The notes under the pieces: generated by a model | What the model saw: the letters and a program-made list of their open reading frames with translations, nothing else | The model's database searches: none | What the model was told of the DNA's origin: nothing | Made by a program: the position numbers and the translations under genes | Shown: positions 43,680 to 56,300 of the stretch, piece after piece | How positions within the stretch are numbered: the stretch's first letter is position 1 | Layout of the letters: each line of letters begins with the position of its first letter | From: Paragorgia papillata | Lineage: Eukaryota; Cnidaria; Anthozoa; Scleralcyonacea; Coralliidae | Reading direction: 5' to 3' | DNA length: 64,000 nucleotides | Assembly (NCBI GenBank): GCA_035771165.1 | Contig: JAWNZC010000419.1 | Location: 4,779,501 to 4,843,500, forward strand

Positions 43680-43945
43680 ATTTACTCTTAAAGTGGGAGT
43701 TAAAATAACTCCCTAAAAATATACTCCCCCGAAAGAGTTAATTTAACTCTTGGAAATGGAGTCAAAATATGCCAATAATTTTAACTCACCTAAATGGGAG
43801 TTCAAATTATTCCCTAAAAATAATTACGCCCCCGAAGGAGTTATTTTAACTCCGAAAATGGAGTTAAATTTAGCAAAAAAAATTCTACTCCCCTAAAATA
43901 GAGTAAAAGAGGAGTTAAAATTAGTTCTTAAAAATAACAGTGTGG
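43680..43945. repeat. minisatellite of palindromic GGAGTTAAAATAACTCC units
   Basis: Irregular repeats of 'gggagttaaaataactccc', 'aaggagttattttaactccg' and variants, each a palindrome. 10-12 half-units in ~265 bp. Confidence 0.85.
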
Positions 43946-44094
43946 AAGCGCCTTAAATCCCTTAATATTACGCGAGAGACGTTGTAATGGCACCAAGACT
44001 TAGTTCTATGTCAAGGTGTCAGTCCGTCGAAATAAGGTTCCATTTTAATTTGCTGCTGACTTAAGGGACATCGTGTAAAGTCCGAGTAATAGTA

Positions 44095-45245
44095 CATACA
44101 TACTTTATTGACATTCCCAGAACGGGCTTTTCGATGACAAATTACAATATTACTATATCATGTAAAACTAAATAACTATTTAAATCTTAATATAGCAAAA
44201 CCTACTAACATCTACAGTAAAAATACATATCCTATTAAAAGCTGGGAATTAATTAGATAATTTTAATAATTCTAATTTTAAAATATTTTTAAAATGATTT
44301 AAATCAGTAATGCATTTTAAAGGTTCGTCTAAGGCATTCCATAGTTTAGTCACTCTATATTTGAATATTCTCCGTCCGGCTACTGTGTGATTACTTTGGA
44401 ATATGTAGGTCATTGTTATTTCTGGTAACACGGTTGTGAATTTGGCTTCTTCTGGTAAAATTATTACATAAATATAAGGGAGCTAGATCATTCATGCATT
44501 TAAATGCTAAGATAGTATCTCTATATTGTAAATATAGTTTAATGGGTAGCCAACCCAGCTCCTTCAATGCCGGAGTTATGTGGTCGTATTTGCGACTTCC
44601 TGTAATAAGTCTAGCCGCGAAGTTTTGAATTAATTGAATTTTCTTAATGTTTTCTACAGAAGAATTTGACCATACTGATGAGCAATAGTTAATTTTACTC
44701 ATTACTAAAGTATCGATGATGGTGGTTAGTTATCTTTTGGTCAAAGATATGTTTTACACGACTTATTTGAATTAATTTAGATATACATGATGATGACAAA
44801 TGTTGTATATGTTCGTTATACGTTAGGTTAGAATCAAGTATTAATCCCAAATCTTTGACCACCTGGACAGGTTTAAGTCTTCCTCCAAGAAAGTTGATAC
44901 TAAGGTATGTCTCTAATTGTTGAAGTAATTGTCTTGTTCCAACTAGAAGCTTTTTGGTTTTGTCTGGATTTATCAGTAGACTATTATTACAACACCATTC
45001 AAAAACTTTACGCAGATCATCCTCTATAGACAACAAGGACCTATCCAAACACGTTAAGGAGAATGATAGAAAGGTTTTTGAGTCATCTACATACGATTCA
45101 AGAGAGCAGGATTTGGGTATTGTTGGTAAACTGTCTGTATAAATAGTAAATAGAAATGGTGATAATACAGAGCCTTGAGGGATGCCATAGCAACAACTGT
45201 TGCTATTTATTTGGTAACAGTTTTTGATTGTCAGACTGTTTAACT
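44095..45245 (-). mobile_element. 5'-truncated non-LTR retrotransposon, C-terminal RT half
   Basis: Reads from 45240 leftwards: YGIPQGSVLSPFLFTIY (RT block with PQGS), SYVDDSK (catalytic YxDD), NPDKTKKLLVGTRQ, and LKPVQVVKDLGLILDSNLTY. Then after a frameshift near 44700 come KINYCSSVWSN, the AFKCMNDLAPLYL tail and, after another frameshift near 44400, FKYRVTKLWNAL. The 3' UTR has AATAAAG near 44110 and ends in 'tatgtatgtactatta'. Two frameshifts, so dead. CR1/Jockey/L2-type by tail structure. Confidence 0.85.
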
Positions 45246-45684
45246 ATGCATAACATTTAGTTTTATTCTTTTCCCGAATTGTTTATGCACGTATTTTGAA
45301 CTCTCAAACTTGCATTTTCCATTTTTCAGGAAACTGTGTGGAGCCACCTTAACTGAATATTAACACAGTCTACCGCTCCCCCCTAATAAATATATTGATC
45401 ATTGTTGTCAATTTCATAACCGTTCATCTCACTGTGAACAATTCCCATTTCTTCAAATATCTCGTTGTCTGAAGAAGTACCCGACCCAAATCTTATATCA
45501 AAATAAACCGCGAAATGTGGAGCGGAATATCCTTGTTATGAGATGAAATCGTACTGAACGTTTCGTAGCCAAAAAATAATCAAAAAATGTAACCTGTTTA
45601 ACTGCCACATTGCTTCTTGTCAAAACGAGACAAGAGCATGCATGAGAAATATTAATGATTACCAGTTTTTAACATCTATTTGTG
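45246..45684. other. no gene seen
   Basis: Flank between the retrotransposon and the next hAT element. No open frame or repeat recognised. Confidence 0.4.
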
Positions 45685-46276
45685 CAGTGCTGTAATAGTT
45701 ACATAATTTTTGTAACTAGTTACAGTCACAGTTACATCATCAGAAAAGTAACTAGCTATAGTTACCGATACAAGTTACAATGAAAAAAAAGTAACTAGTT
45801 ACAGTTACAAAGTTACTTTAAAAATGTTGTAATTAGTTACAATTACAAAGTTACACCTATTCTTTCGTTCGGCTATTAAAATCGAGAAAGCATGTGAATT
45901 AGACAAAAGTATTGTTTAATTTGGCCAGAAGATAATTTTCAAAATTACAATCAGCCATTGAGCAACGATGTGGTATGAAAATTAATCCTGCGCAGCTGAA
46001 CAGCCTTTCACATGCTGCACTTGCAGGCACCCGTGTGTTCAGTTCAGCTGGATACGACGACTCGGCGAGGTTGGGAGTATTATGGATATCGCAAAAAGTA
46101 ACGGCGCTCTCAACGGCAGATGTAACTAGTTATCGTTACTTTTTATTCCTACTTTTTGTAACTAGTTACAGTTACAGTTACCTTCTGAAAAAAGTAACTA
46201 GTTGCCGGTAAATTTACTAAAAAAAGTAACGATTACATGTAACTATTTACTTGTAACGAAGTTACTCACAGCACTG
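45685..46276. mobile_element. hAT-like element, 'TAACTAGTTAC' family, copy 3
   Basis: CAGTGCTGTAATAGTTACAT ... GAAGTTACTCACAGCACTG. Target duplication poorly preserved (tatttgtg versus attttgcg). Internally, 45960-46110 encodes a short stretch resembling a hAT dimerisation tail (RVFSSAGYDDSARLG), i.e. 'R.FS.AG....RR..L', suggesting that a transposase C-terminus survives here. Confidence 0.82.
45975..46113 (+). pseudogene. hAT transposase C-terminal remnant
   Basis: INPAQLNSLSHAALAGTRVF then SSAGYDDSARLGVL. In hAT transposases the C-terminal dimerisation domain reads '..ERVFS.AG.....R..L'. About 45 codons survive. It lies within copy 3 of the TAACTAGTTAC family and supports the hAT assignment of all three copies. 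Confidence 0.45.
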
Positions 46277-46344
46277 ATTTTGCGTTTCTGAGAAAGCGAG
46301 TTCACAGATTTTCATGTGGTTATGGAATTTCTAAGAATTGTCAA

Positions 46345-47158
46345 CAGTGGCGGATTATCCAGTAGGTCGAAGCAGAGGTGTGCGAATCCGATCCGAATCC
46401 GAATCCGATCCGATCGGATTCGGATCGGATTCGGACTAAACTTTTATCGATCGGATCGGATCGGATTTTGTTCTTTTTTTCTCGGATCGGATCGGATTTT
46501 GTTATTTTTTCCCCAGATCGGATCGAATCGGATTTTGCACTTTTTTACCCGCATCAGATTCACTTTTGTCATTGTTTTTGTCACAAAATTGACAAATTCA
46601 CTAGTTGTATGCACGTTGCACAATATATATATGAAGGCTATTATTACATAAGATTATTATTGTATAGTAGTTTTCTTAAATTTATTTGTTCATTGGTTTT
46701 CTTTTCGGAAAGTTTGCGCAACTATTGCAACATATATCCGGTGTTTTAATTTCACTCGGATCGGATCGGATCGGACCGGATTTCATGAGCAGCTGTTTTC
46801 GGATCGGATCGGGTCGGACTACGATTTTTTGGCTTCGGATCGGATCGGATTCGGCTTGACAGTTTTGACAAACCCTCGGATAATTACAAGGGGTCAATCC
46901 GATCCGACGCACATCACTAGGCCGAAGCCTACAGCCCCGGGCCGTAATTTCCAGAGAATGGATTTTTCATTCAGATTATATACATGTCGTGCTTCTTAGT
47001 TGTTATATGAATATCAGGGCCGTATCGTACACTGCCTCAGAATGCAGAAAATGGCGTTTCAGAGACTCTCAATTCAAAAAAATTTCCGGAAAATATCGTC
47101 GTAAAGGCCCGTGAATTTTATTTAGCCTACAGGCCCCGAAACTGGTAATCCGCCACTG
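46345..47158. mobile_element. hAT MITE with perfect 8-bp duplication
   Basis: Ends CAGTGGCGGATTATCCAGTA / ACTGGTAATCCGCCACTG. attgtcaa occurs at 46337-46344 and 47159-47166. It is interrupted by the element at 46373. Confidence 0.93.
46373..46919. mobile_element. nested hAT MITE rich in GGATCGGATC
   Basis: Ends CAGAGGTGTGCG / CGCACATCACTA. Duplication ggtcgaag (46365-46372) versus ggccgaag (46920-46927), one mismatch. Both flanks inside are tandem 'cggatcggat' and 'cgaatccgat' motifs. Non-coding. Confidence 0.9.
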
Positions 47159-47306
47159 ATTGTCAATTTAGTGACCTAACTGACCTTGATATCTCAGCAG
47201 TGCTTTAGTTGTAAACCTGACAAGCGAATAAGCATATTCACGTCACATTCATGCAGATAAAGCCAACGAAATATGTACGTTTTTTGGTGTTTTGTTTTGG
47301 TGTTTT

Positions 47307-50300
47307 GAGAATGCGCTCCATTTTACTGTATAGGAAAGCCGGTTAAAAGTGACGGAATCCGTCGAAATTTTCCCTCCAATGTCGGCAACTACAATTAATA
47401 AAGATTTCTATTTTTGGCGCAATGTAATTGACAGTTTGGGCGTCTCGTTTTAAATGCGAATAACGCTTGAACCAGATCAGGAACACTTCTAATTTATCTT
47501 TGGCCAGCAAGAACAGAGACTGAGCTTCATTTTGATGTATAGGAAAGCTGGTGAAAAGTAACGGAAGCAGTCGAAATCTTCCCGCCAATGTCGGCAACTA
47601 CAATTAATAAAGATTTCTATTTTTGGCGCAATGTAATTGACAGTTTGGGCGTCTTGTTTTAAATGCGAATAACGCTTGAACCAGATCAGGGACACTTCTA
47701 ATTTTTCTTGGGTCAGCAAGAAGAGAGAATGCGCTTTATTTTGTTGTATAGGAAAGCTGGTGAAAAGTAACGGAAGCAGTCGAAATCTTCCCGCCAATGT
47801 CGGCAACTACAATTAATAAAGATTTCTATTTTTGGCGCAATGTAATTGACAGTTTGGGCGTCTCGATTTAAATGCGAATAACGCTTGAACCAGATCAGGA
47901 ACACTTCTAATTTATCTTTGGCCAGCAAGAAGAGAGAATGCGCTTCATTTTGATGTATAGAAAAGTTGGTTAAAAGTAACGGAAGCAGTCGAAATCTTCC
48001 CTCTAATGTCGGCAACTACAATTAATAAAGATTTCTATTTTTGGCGCCATGTAATTGACAATTTGGGCGTCTATTTTAAATGCGAATAACGCTTGAACCA
48101 GATCTGGGACACATCTAATTTTTCTTGGGCCAGCAAGAAGCGAGAATGCGCTTCATTTTGATGTATAGAAAAGCTGGTTAAAAGTAACGGAAGCAGTCGA
48201 AATCTTCCCGCCAATGTCGGCAACTACAATTAATAAAGATTTCTGTTTTTGGCGCAATGTAATTGACAGTTTGGGCGTCTTGCTTTAAATGCGAATAACG
48301 CTTGAACCAGATCCGGAACACTTCTAATTTATCTTTGGCCAGCAAGAAGAGAGAATGCGCTTCATTTTGATGTATAGAAAAGTTGGTTAAAAGTAACGGA
48401 AGCAGTCGAAATCTTCCCTCTAATGTCGGCAACTACAATTAATAAAGATTTCTATTTTTGGCGCCATGTAATTGACAATTTGGGCGTCTATTTTAAATGC
48501 GAATAACGCTTGAACCAGATCTGGGACACATCTAATTTTTCTTGGGCCAGCAAGAAGCGAGAATGCGCTTCATTTTGATGTATAGAAAAGCTGGTTAAAA
48601 ATAACGGAAGCAGTCGAAATCTTCCCGCCAATGTCGGCAACTACAATTAATAAAGATTTCTGTTTTTGGCGCAATGTAATTGACAGTTTGGGCGTCTTGC
48701 TTTAAATGCGAATAACGCTTGAACCAGATCTGGGACTCTTCTAATTTTTCTTGGGCCAGCAATAAGAGTGAATGCGCTTCATTTTGATGTATAGGAAAGT
48801 TGGTTAAAAGTAACGGAAGCAGTCGAAATCTTCCCGCCAATGTCGGCAACTACAATTAATAAAGATTTCTATTTTTGGCGCAATGTAATTGACAGTTTGG
48901 GCGTATTGTTTTAAATGCGAATAACGCTTGAACCAGATCTGGGACACTTCTAATTTTTCTTGCGCAAGCAAGAAGAGAGAATGCGCTTCATTATACTGTA
49001 TACGAAAGCCGGTTAAAATTGACGGAATCCGTCGAAATATTCGCTCTAATGTCGGCAACTACAATTAATAAAGATTTCTATTTTTGGCGCAATGTAATTG
49101 ACAGTTTGGGCGTCTATTTTAAATGCGAATAACGCTTGAACCAGATCTGGGACACTTCTAATTTTTCTTGGGCCAGCAAGAAGAGAGAATGCGCTTCATT
49201 TTGATGTATAGAAAGGCTGGTTAAAAGTAACGGAAGCAGTCGAAATCTTCCCGCCAATGTCGGCAACTACAATTAATAAAGATTTCTGTTTTTGGCGCAA
49301 TGTAATTGACAGTTTGGGCGTCTTGCTTTAAATGCGAATAACGCTTGAACCAGATCTGGGACTCTTCTAATTTTTCTTGGGCCAGCAATAAGAGTGAATG
49401 CGCTTCATTTTGATGTATAGGAAAGTTGGTTAAAAGTAACGGAAGCAGTCGAAATCTTCCCGCCAATGTCGGCAACTACAATTAATAAAGATTTCTATTT
49501 TTGGCGCAATGTAATTGACAGTTTGGGCGTATTGTTTTAAATGCGAATAACGCTTGAACCAGATCTGGGACACTTCTAATTTTTCTTGCGCAAGCAAGAA
49601 GAGAGAATGCGCTTCATCTTACTGTATAATACGAAAGCCGGTTAAAAGTGACGGAATCCGTCGAAATTTTCGCTCTAATGTCGGCAACTACAATTAATAA
49701 AGATTTCTATTTTTGGCGCAATGTAATTGACAGTTTGGGCGTCTATTTTAAATGCGAATAACGCTTGAACCAGATCTGGGACACTTCTAATTTTTCTTGG
49801 GCCAGCAAGAAGCGAGAATGCGCTTCATTTTGATGTATAGAAAAGCTGGTTAAAAGTAACGGAAGCAGTCGAAATCTTCCCGCCAATGTCGGCAACTACA
49901 ATTAATAAAGATTTCTGTTTTTGGCGCAATGTAATTGACAGTTTGGGCGTCTTGCTTTAAATGCGAATAACGCTTGAACCAGATCCGGGACACTTCTAAT
50001 TTTTCTTGGGCCGGCAAGAAGAGCGAATGCGCTTCTTTTTGATGTATAGGAAAGCCGGTTAAAAGTGACGGAATCCGTCGAAATTTTCCCTCTAATGTCG
50101 GCAACTACAATTAATAAAGATTTCTATTTTTGGCGCAATGTAATTGACAGTTTGGGCGTCTATTTTAAATGCGAATAACGCTTGAACCAGATCTGGGACA
50201 CTTCTAATTTTTCTTGGGCCAGCAAGAAGCGAGAATGCGCTTCATTTTGATGTATAGAAAAGCTGGTTAAAGGTAACGGAAGTAGTCGAAATCTTCCCGC

Positions 50301-53300
50301 CAATGTCGGCAACTACAATTAATAAAGATTTCTGTTTTTGGCGCAATGTAATTGACAGTTTGGGCGTCTTGCTTTAAATGCGAATAACGCTTGAACCAGA
50401 TCCGGGACACTTCTAATTTTTCTTGGGCCGGCAAGAAGAGAGAATGCGCTTCATTTTGATGTATACGAAAGCCGGTTAAAAGTGACGGAATCCGTCGAAA
50501 TTTTCCCTCTAATGTCGGCAACTACAATTAATAAAGATTTCTATTTTCGGCGCAATGTAATTGACAGTTTGGGCGTCTCGTTTTAAATGCGAATAACGCT
50601 TGAAACGGATCAGGAACACTTCTAATTTATCTTTGGCCAGCAAGAAGAGAGATTGAGCTTCATTTTGATGTATAGGAAAGCTGGTTAAAAGTAACGGAAG
50701 CAGTCGAAATATTCCCTCTAATGTCGGCAACTACAATTAATAAAGATTTCTATTTTTGGCGCCATGTAATTGACAATTTGGGCGTCTATTTTAAATGCGA
50801 ATAACGCTTGAACGAGATCTGGGACTCTTTTAATTTTTCTTGGGCCAGCAATAAGAGAGAATGCGCTTCATGTTGATGTATAGGAAAGTTGGTTAAAAGT
50901 AACGGAAGCAGTCGAAATTTTCCCGCCAATGTCGGCAACTACAATTAATAAAGATTTCTATTTTTGGCGCAATGTAATTGACAGTTTGGGCGTATTGTTT
51001 TAAATGCGAATAACGCTTGAACCAGATCTGGGACACTTCTAATTTTTCTTGGGCCGGCAAGAAGAGAGAATGCGCTTCATTTTGATGTATACGAAAGCCG
51101 GTTAAAAGTGACGGAATCCGTCGAAATTTTCCCTCTAATGTCGGCAACTACAATTAATAAAGATTTCTATTTTCGGCGCAATGTAATTGACAGTTTGGGC
51201 GTCTCGTTTTAAATGCGAATAACGCTTGATACGGATCAGGAACACTTCTAATTTATCTTTGGCCAGCAAGAAGAGAGATTGAGCTTCATTTTGATGTATA
51301 GGAAAGCTGGTTAAAAGTAACGGAAGCAGTCGAAATATTCCCTCTAATGTCGGCAACTACAATTAATAAAGATTTCTATTTTTGGCGCCATGTAATTGAC
51401 AATTTGTGCGTCTATTTTAAATGCGAATAACGCTTGAACGAGATCTGGGACTCTTTTAATTTTTCTTGGGCCAGCAATAAGAGAGAATGCGCTTCATGTT
51501 GATGTATAGGAAAGTTGGTTAAAAGAACGGAAGCAGTCGAAATTTTCCCGCCAATGTCGGCAACTACAATTAATAAAGATTTCTATTTTTGGCGCAATGT
51601 AATTGACAGTTTGGGCGTATTGTTTTAAATGCGAATAACGCTTGAACCAGATCTGGGACACTTCTAATTTTTCTTGCGCAAGCAAGAAGAGAGAATGCGC
51701 TTCATTTTACTGTATACGAAAGCCGGTTAAAAGTGACGGAATCCGTCGAAATTTTCCCTCTAATGTCGGCAACTACAATTAATAAAGATTTCTATTTTTG
51801 GCGCAATGTAATTGACAGTTTGGGCGTCTATTTTAAATGCGAATAACGCTTGAACCAGATCTGGGACTCTTCTCATTTTTCTTGGGCCAGCAATAAGAGA
51901 GAATGCGCTTCATTTTGATGTATAGGAAAGTTGGTTAAAAGTAACGGAAGCAGTCGAAATCTTCCCGCCAATGTCGGCAACTACAATTAATAAAGATTTC
52001 TGTTTTTGGCGCAATGTAATTGACAGTTTGGGCGTCTTGCTTTAAATGCGAATAACGCTTGAACCAGATCTGGGACACTTCTAATTTTTCTTGCGCAAGC
52101 AAGAAGAGAGAATGGGCTTCATTTTACTGTATACGAAAGCCGGTTAAAAGTGACGGAATCCGTCGAAATTTTCCCTCTAATGTCTGCAACTACAATTAAT
52201 AAAGATTTCTATTTTTGGCGCAATGTAATTGACAGTTTGGGCGTCTATTTTAAATGCGAATAACGCTTGAACCAGATCTGGGACAATTCTAATTTTTCTT
52301 GGGCCAGCAAGAAGAGAGAATGCGCTTCATTTTGATGTATAGGAAAGCTGGTTAAAAGTAACGGAAGCAGTCGAAATCGTCCCACCAATGTCGGCAACTA
52401 CAATTAATAAAGATTTCTATTTTTGGCGCAATGTAATTGACAGTTTGGGCGTCTATTTTAAATGCGAATAACGCTTGAACCAGATCTGGGACTCTTCTAA
52501 TTTATCTTTGGCCAGCAAGAAGAGAGATTGAGCTTCATTTTGATGTATAGGAAAGCTGGTTAAAAGTAACGGAAGCAGTCGAAATATTCCCTCTAATGTC
52601 GGCAACTACAATTAATAAAGATTTCTATTTTTGGCGCCATGTAATTGACAATTTGGGCGTCTATTTTAAATGCGAATAACGCTTGAACCAGATCTGGGAC
52701 ACATCTAATTTTTCTTGGGCCAGCAAGAAGCGAGAATGCGCTTCATTTTGATGTATAGAAAAGCTGGTTAAAAGTAACGGAAGCAGTCGAAATCTTCCCG
52801 CCAATGTCGGCAACTACAATTAATAAAGATTTCTGTTTTTGGCGCAATGTAATTGACAGTTTGGGCGTCTTGCTTTAAATGCGAATAACGCTTGAACCAG
52901 ATCCGGAACACTTCTAATTTATCTTTGGCCAGCAAGAAGAGAGAATGCGCTTCATTTTGATGTATAGAAAAGTTGGTTAAAAGTAACGGAAGCAGTCGAA
53001 ATCTTCCCTCTAATGTCGGCAACTACAATTAATAAAGATTTCTATTTTTGGCGCCATGTAATTGACAATTTGGGCGTCTATTTTAAATGCGAATAACGCT
53101 TGAACCAGATCTGGGACACATCTAATTTTTCTTGGGCCAGCAAGAAGCGAGAATGCGCTTCATTTTGATGTATAGAAAAGCTGGTTAAAAATAACGGAAG
53201 CAGTCGAAATCTTCCCGCCAATGTCGGCAACTACAATTAATAAAGATTTCTGTTTTTGGCGCAATGTAATTGACAGTTTGGGCGTCTTGCTTTAAATGCG

Positions 53301-56300
53301 AATAACGCTTGAACCAGATCTGGGACTCTTCTAATTTTTCTTGGGCCAGCAATAAGAGTGAATGCGCTTCATTTTGATGTATAGGAAAGTTGGTTAAAAG
53401 TAACGGAAGCAGTCGAAATCTTCCCGCCAATGTCGGCAACTACAATTAATAAAGATTTCTATTTTTGGCGCAATGTAATTGACAGTTTGGGCGTATTGTT
53501 TTAAATGCGAATAACGCTTGAACCAGATCTGGGACACTTCTAATTTTTCTTGCGCAAGCAAGAAGAGAGAATGCGCTTCATTATACTGTATACGAAAGCC
53601 GGTTAAAATTGACGGAATCCGTCGAAATATTCGCTCTAATGTCGGCAACTACAATTAATAAAGATTTCTATTTTTGGCGCAATGTAATTGACAGTTTGGG
53701 CGTCTATTTTAAATGCGAATAACGCTTGAACCGGATCAGGAACACTTCTAATTTATCTTTGGCCAGCAAGAAGAGAGATTGAGCTTCATTTTGATGTATA
53801 GGAAAGCTGGTTAAAAGTAACGGAAGCAGTCGAAATATTCCCTCTAATGTCGGCAACTACAATTAATAAAGATTTCTATTTTCGGCGCAATGTAATTGAC
53901 AGTTTGGGCGTCTCGTTTTAAATGCGAATAACGCTTGATACGGATCAGGAACACTTCTAATTTATCTTTGGCCAGCAAGAAGAGAGATTGAGCTTCATTT
54001 TGATGTATAGGAAAGCTGGTTAAAAGTAACGGAAGCAGTCGAAATATTCCCTCTAATGTCGGCAACTACAATTAATAAAGATTTCTATTTTTGGCGCCAT
54101 GTAATTGACAATTTGTGCGTCTATTTTAAATGCGAATAACGCTTGAACGAGATCTGGGACTCTTTTAATTTTTCTTGGGCCAGCAATAAGAGAGAATGCG
54201 CTTCATGTTGATGTATAGGAAAGTTGGTTAAAAGAACGGAAGCAGTCGAAATTTTCCCGCCAATGTCGGCAACTACAATTAATAAAGATTTCTATTTTTG
54301 GCGCAATGTAATTGACAGTTTGGGCGTATTGTTTTAAATGCGAATAACGCTTGAACCAGATCTGGGACACTTCTAATTTTTCTTGGGCCAGCAATAAGAG
54401 AGAATGCGCTTCATTTTGATGTATAGGAAAGTTGGTTAAAAGTAACGGAAGCAGTCGAAATCTTCCCGCCAATGTCGGCAACTACAATTAATAAAGATTT
54501 CTGTTTTTGGCGCAATGTAATTGACAGTTTGGGCGTCTTGCTTTAAATGCGAATAACGCTTGAACCAGATCTGGGACACTTCTAATTTTTCTTGCGCAAG
54601 CAAGAAGAGAGAATGGGCTTCATTTTACTGTATACGAAAGCCGGTTAAAAGTGACGGAATCCGTCGAAATTTTCCCTCTAATGTCTGCAAACTACAATTA
54701 ATAAAGATTTCTATTTTTGGCGCAATGTAATTGACAGTTTGGGCGTCTATTTTAAATGCGAATAACGCTTGAACCAGATCTGGGACAATTCTAATTTTTC
54801 TTGGGCCAGCAAGAAGAGAGAATGCGCTTCATTTTGATGTATAGGAAAGCTGGTTAAAAGTAACGGAAGCAGTCGAAATCGTCCCACCAATGTCGGCAAC
54901 TACAATTAATAAAGATTTCTATTTTTGGCGCAATGTAATTGACAGTTTGGGCGTCTATTTTAAATGCGAATAACGCTTGAACCAGATCTGGGACTCTTCT
55001 AATTTATCTTTGGCCAGCAAGAAGAGAGATTGAGCTTCATTTTGATGTATAGGAAAGCTGGTTAAAAGTAACGGAAGCAGTCGAAATATTCCCTCTAATG
55101 TCGGCAACTACAATTAATAAAGATTTCTATTTTTGGCGCCATGTAATTGACAATTTGGGCGTCTATTTTAAATGCGAATAACGCTTGAACCAGATCTGGG
55201 ACACATCTAATTTTTCTTGGGCCAGCAAGAAGCGAGAATGCGCTTCATTTTGATGTATAGAAAAGCTGGTTAAAAGTAACGGAAGCAGTCGAAATCTTCC
55301 CGCCAATGTCGGCAACTACAATTAATAAAGATTTCTGTTTTTGGCGCAATGTAATTGACAGTTTGGGCGTCTTGCTTTAAATGCGAATAACGCTTGAACC
55401 AGATCCGGAACACTTCTAATTTATCTTTGGCCAGCAAGAAGAGAGAATGCGCTTCATTTTGATGTATAGAAAAGTTGGTTAAAAGTAACGGAAGCAGTCG
55501 AAATCTTCCCTCTAATGTCGGCAACTACAATTAATAAAGATTTCTATTTTTGGCGCCATGTAATTGACAATTTGGGCGTCTATTTTAAATGCGAATAACG
55601 CTTGAACCAGATCTGGGACACATCTAATTTTTCTTGGGCCAGCAAGAAGCGAGAATGCGCTTCATTTTGATGTATAGAAAAGCTGGTTAAAAATAACGGA
55701 AGCAGTCGAAATCTTCCCGCCAATGTCGGCAACTACAATTAATAAAGATTTCTGTTTTTGGCGCAATGTAATTGACAGTTTGGGCGTCTTGCTTTAAATG
55801 CGAATAACGCTTGAACCAGATCTGGGACTCTTCTAATTTTTCTTGGGCCAGCAATAAGAGTGAATGCGCTTCATTTTGATGTATAGGAAAGTTGGTTAAA
55901 AGTAACGGAAGCAGTCGAAATCTTCCCGCCAATGTCGGCAACTACAATTAATAAAGATTTCTATTTTTGGCGCAATGTAATTGACAGTTTGGGCGTATTG
56001 TTTTAAATGCGAATAACGCTTGAACCAGATCTGGGACACTTCTAATTTTTCTTGCGCAAGCAAGAAGAGAGAATGCGCTTCATTATACTGTATACGAAAG
56101 CCGGTTAAAATTGACGGAATCCGTCGAAATATTCGCTCTAATGTCGGCAACTACAATTAATAAAGATTTCTATTTTTGGCGCAATGTAATTGACAGTTTG
56201 GGCGTCTATTTTAAATGCGAATAACGCTTGAACCAGATCTGGGACACTTCTAATTTTTCTTGGGCCAGCAAGAAGAGAGAATGCGCTTCATTTTGATGTA

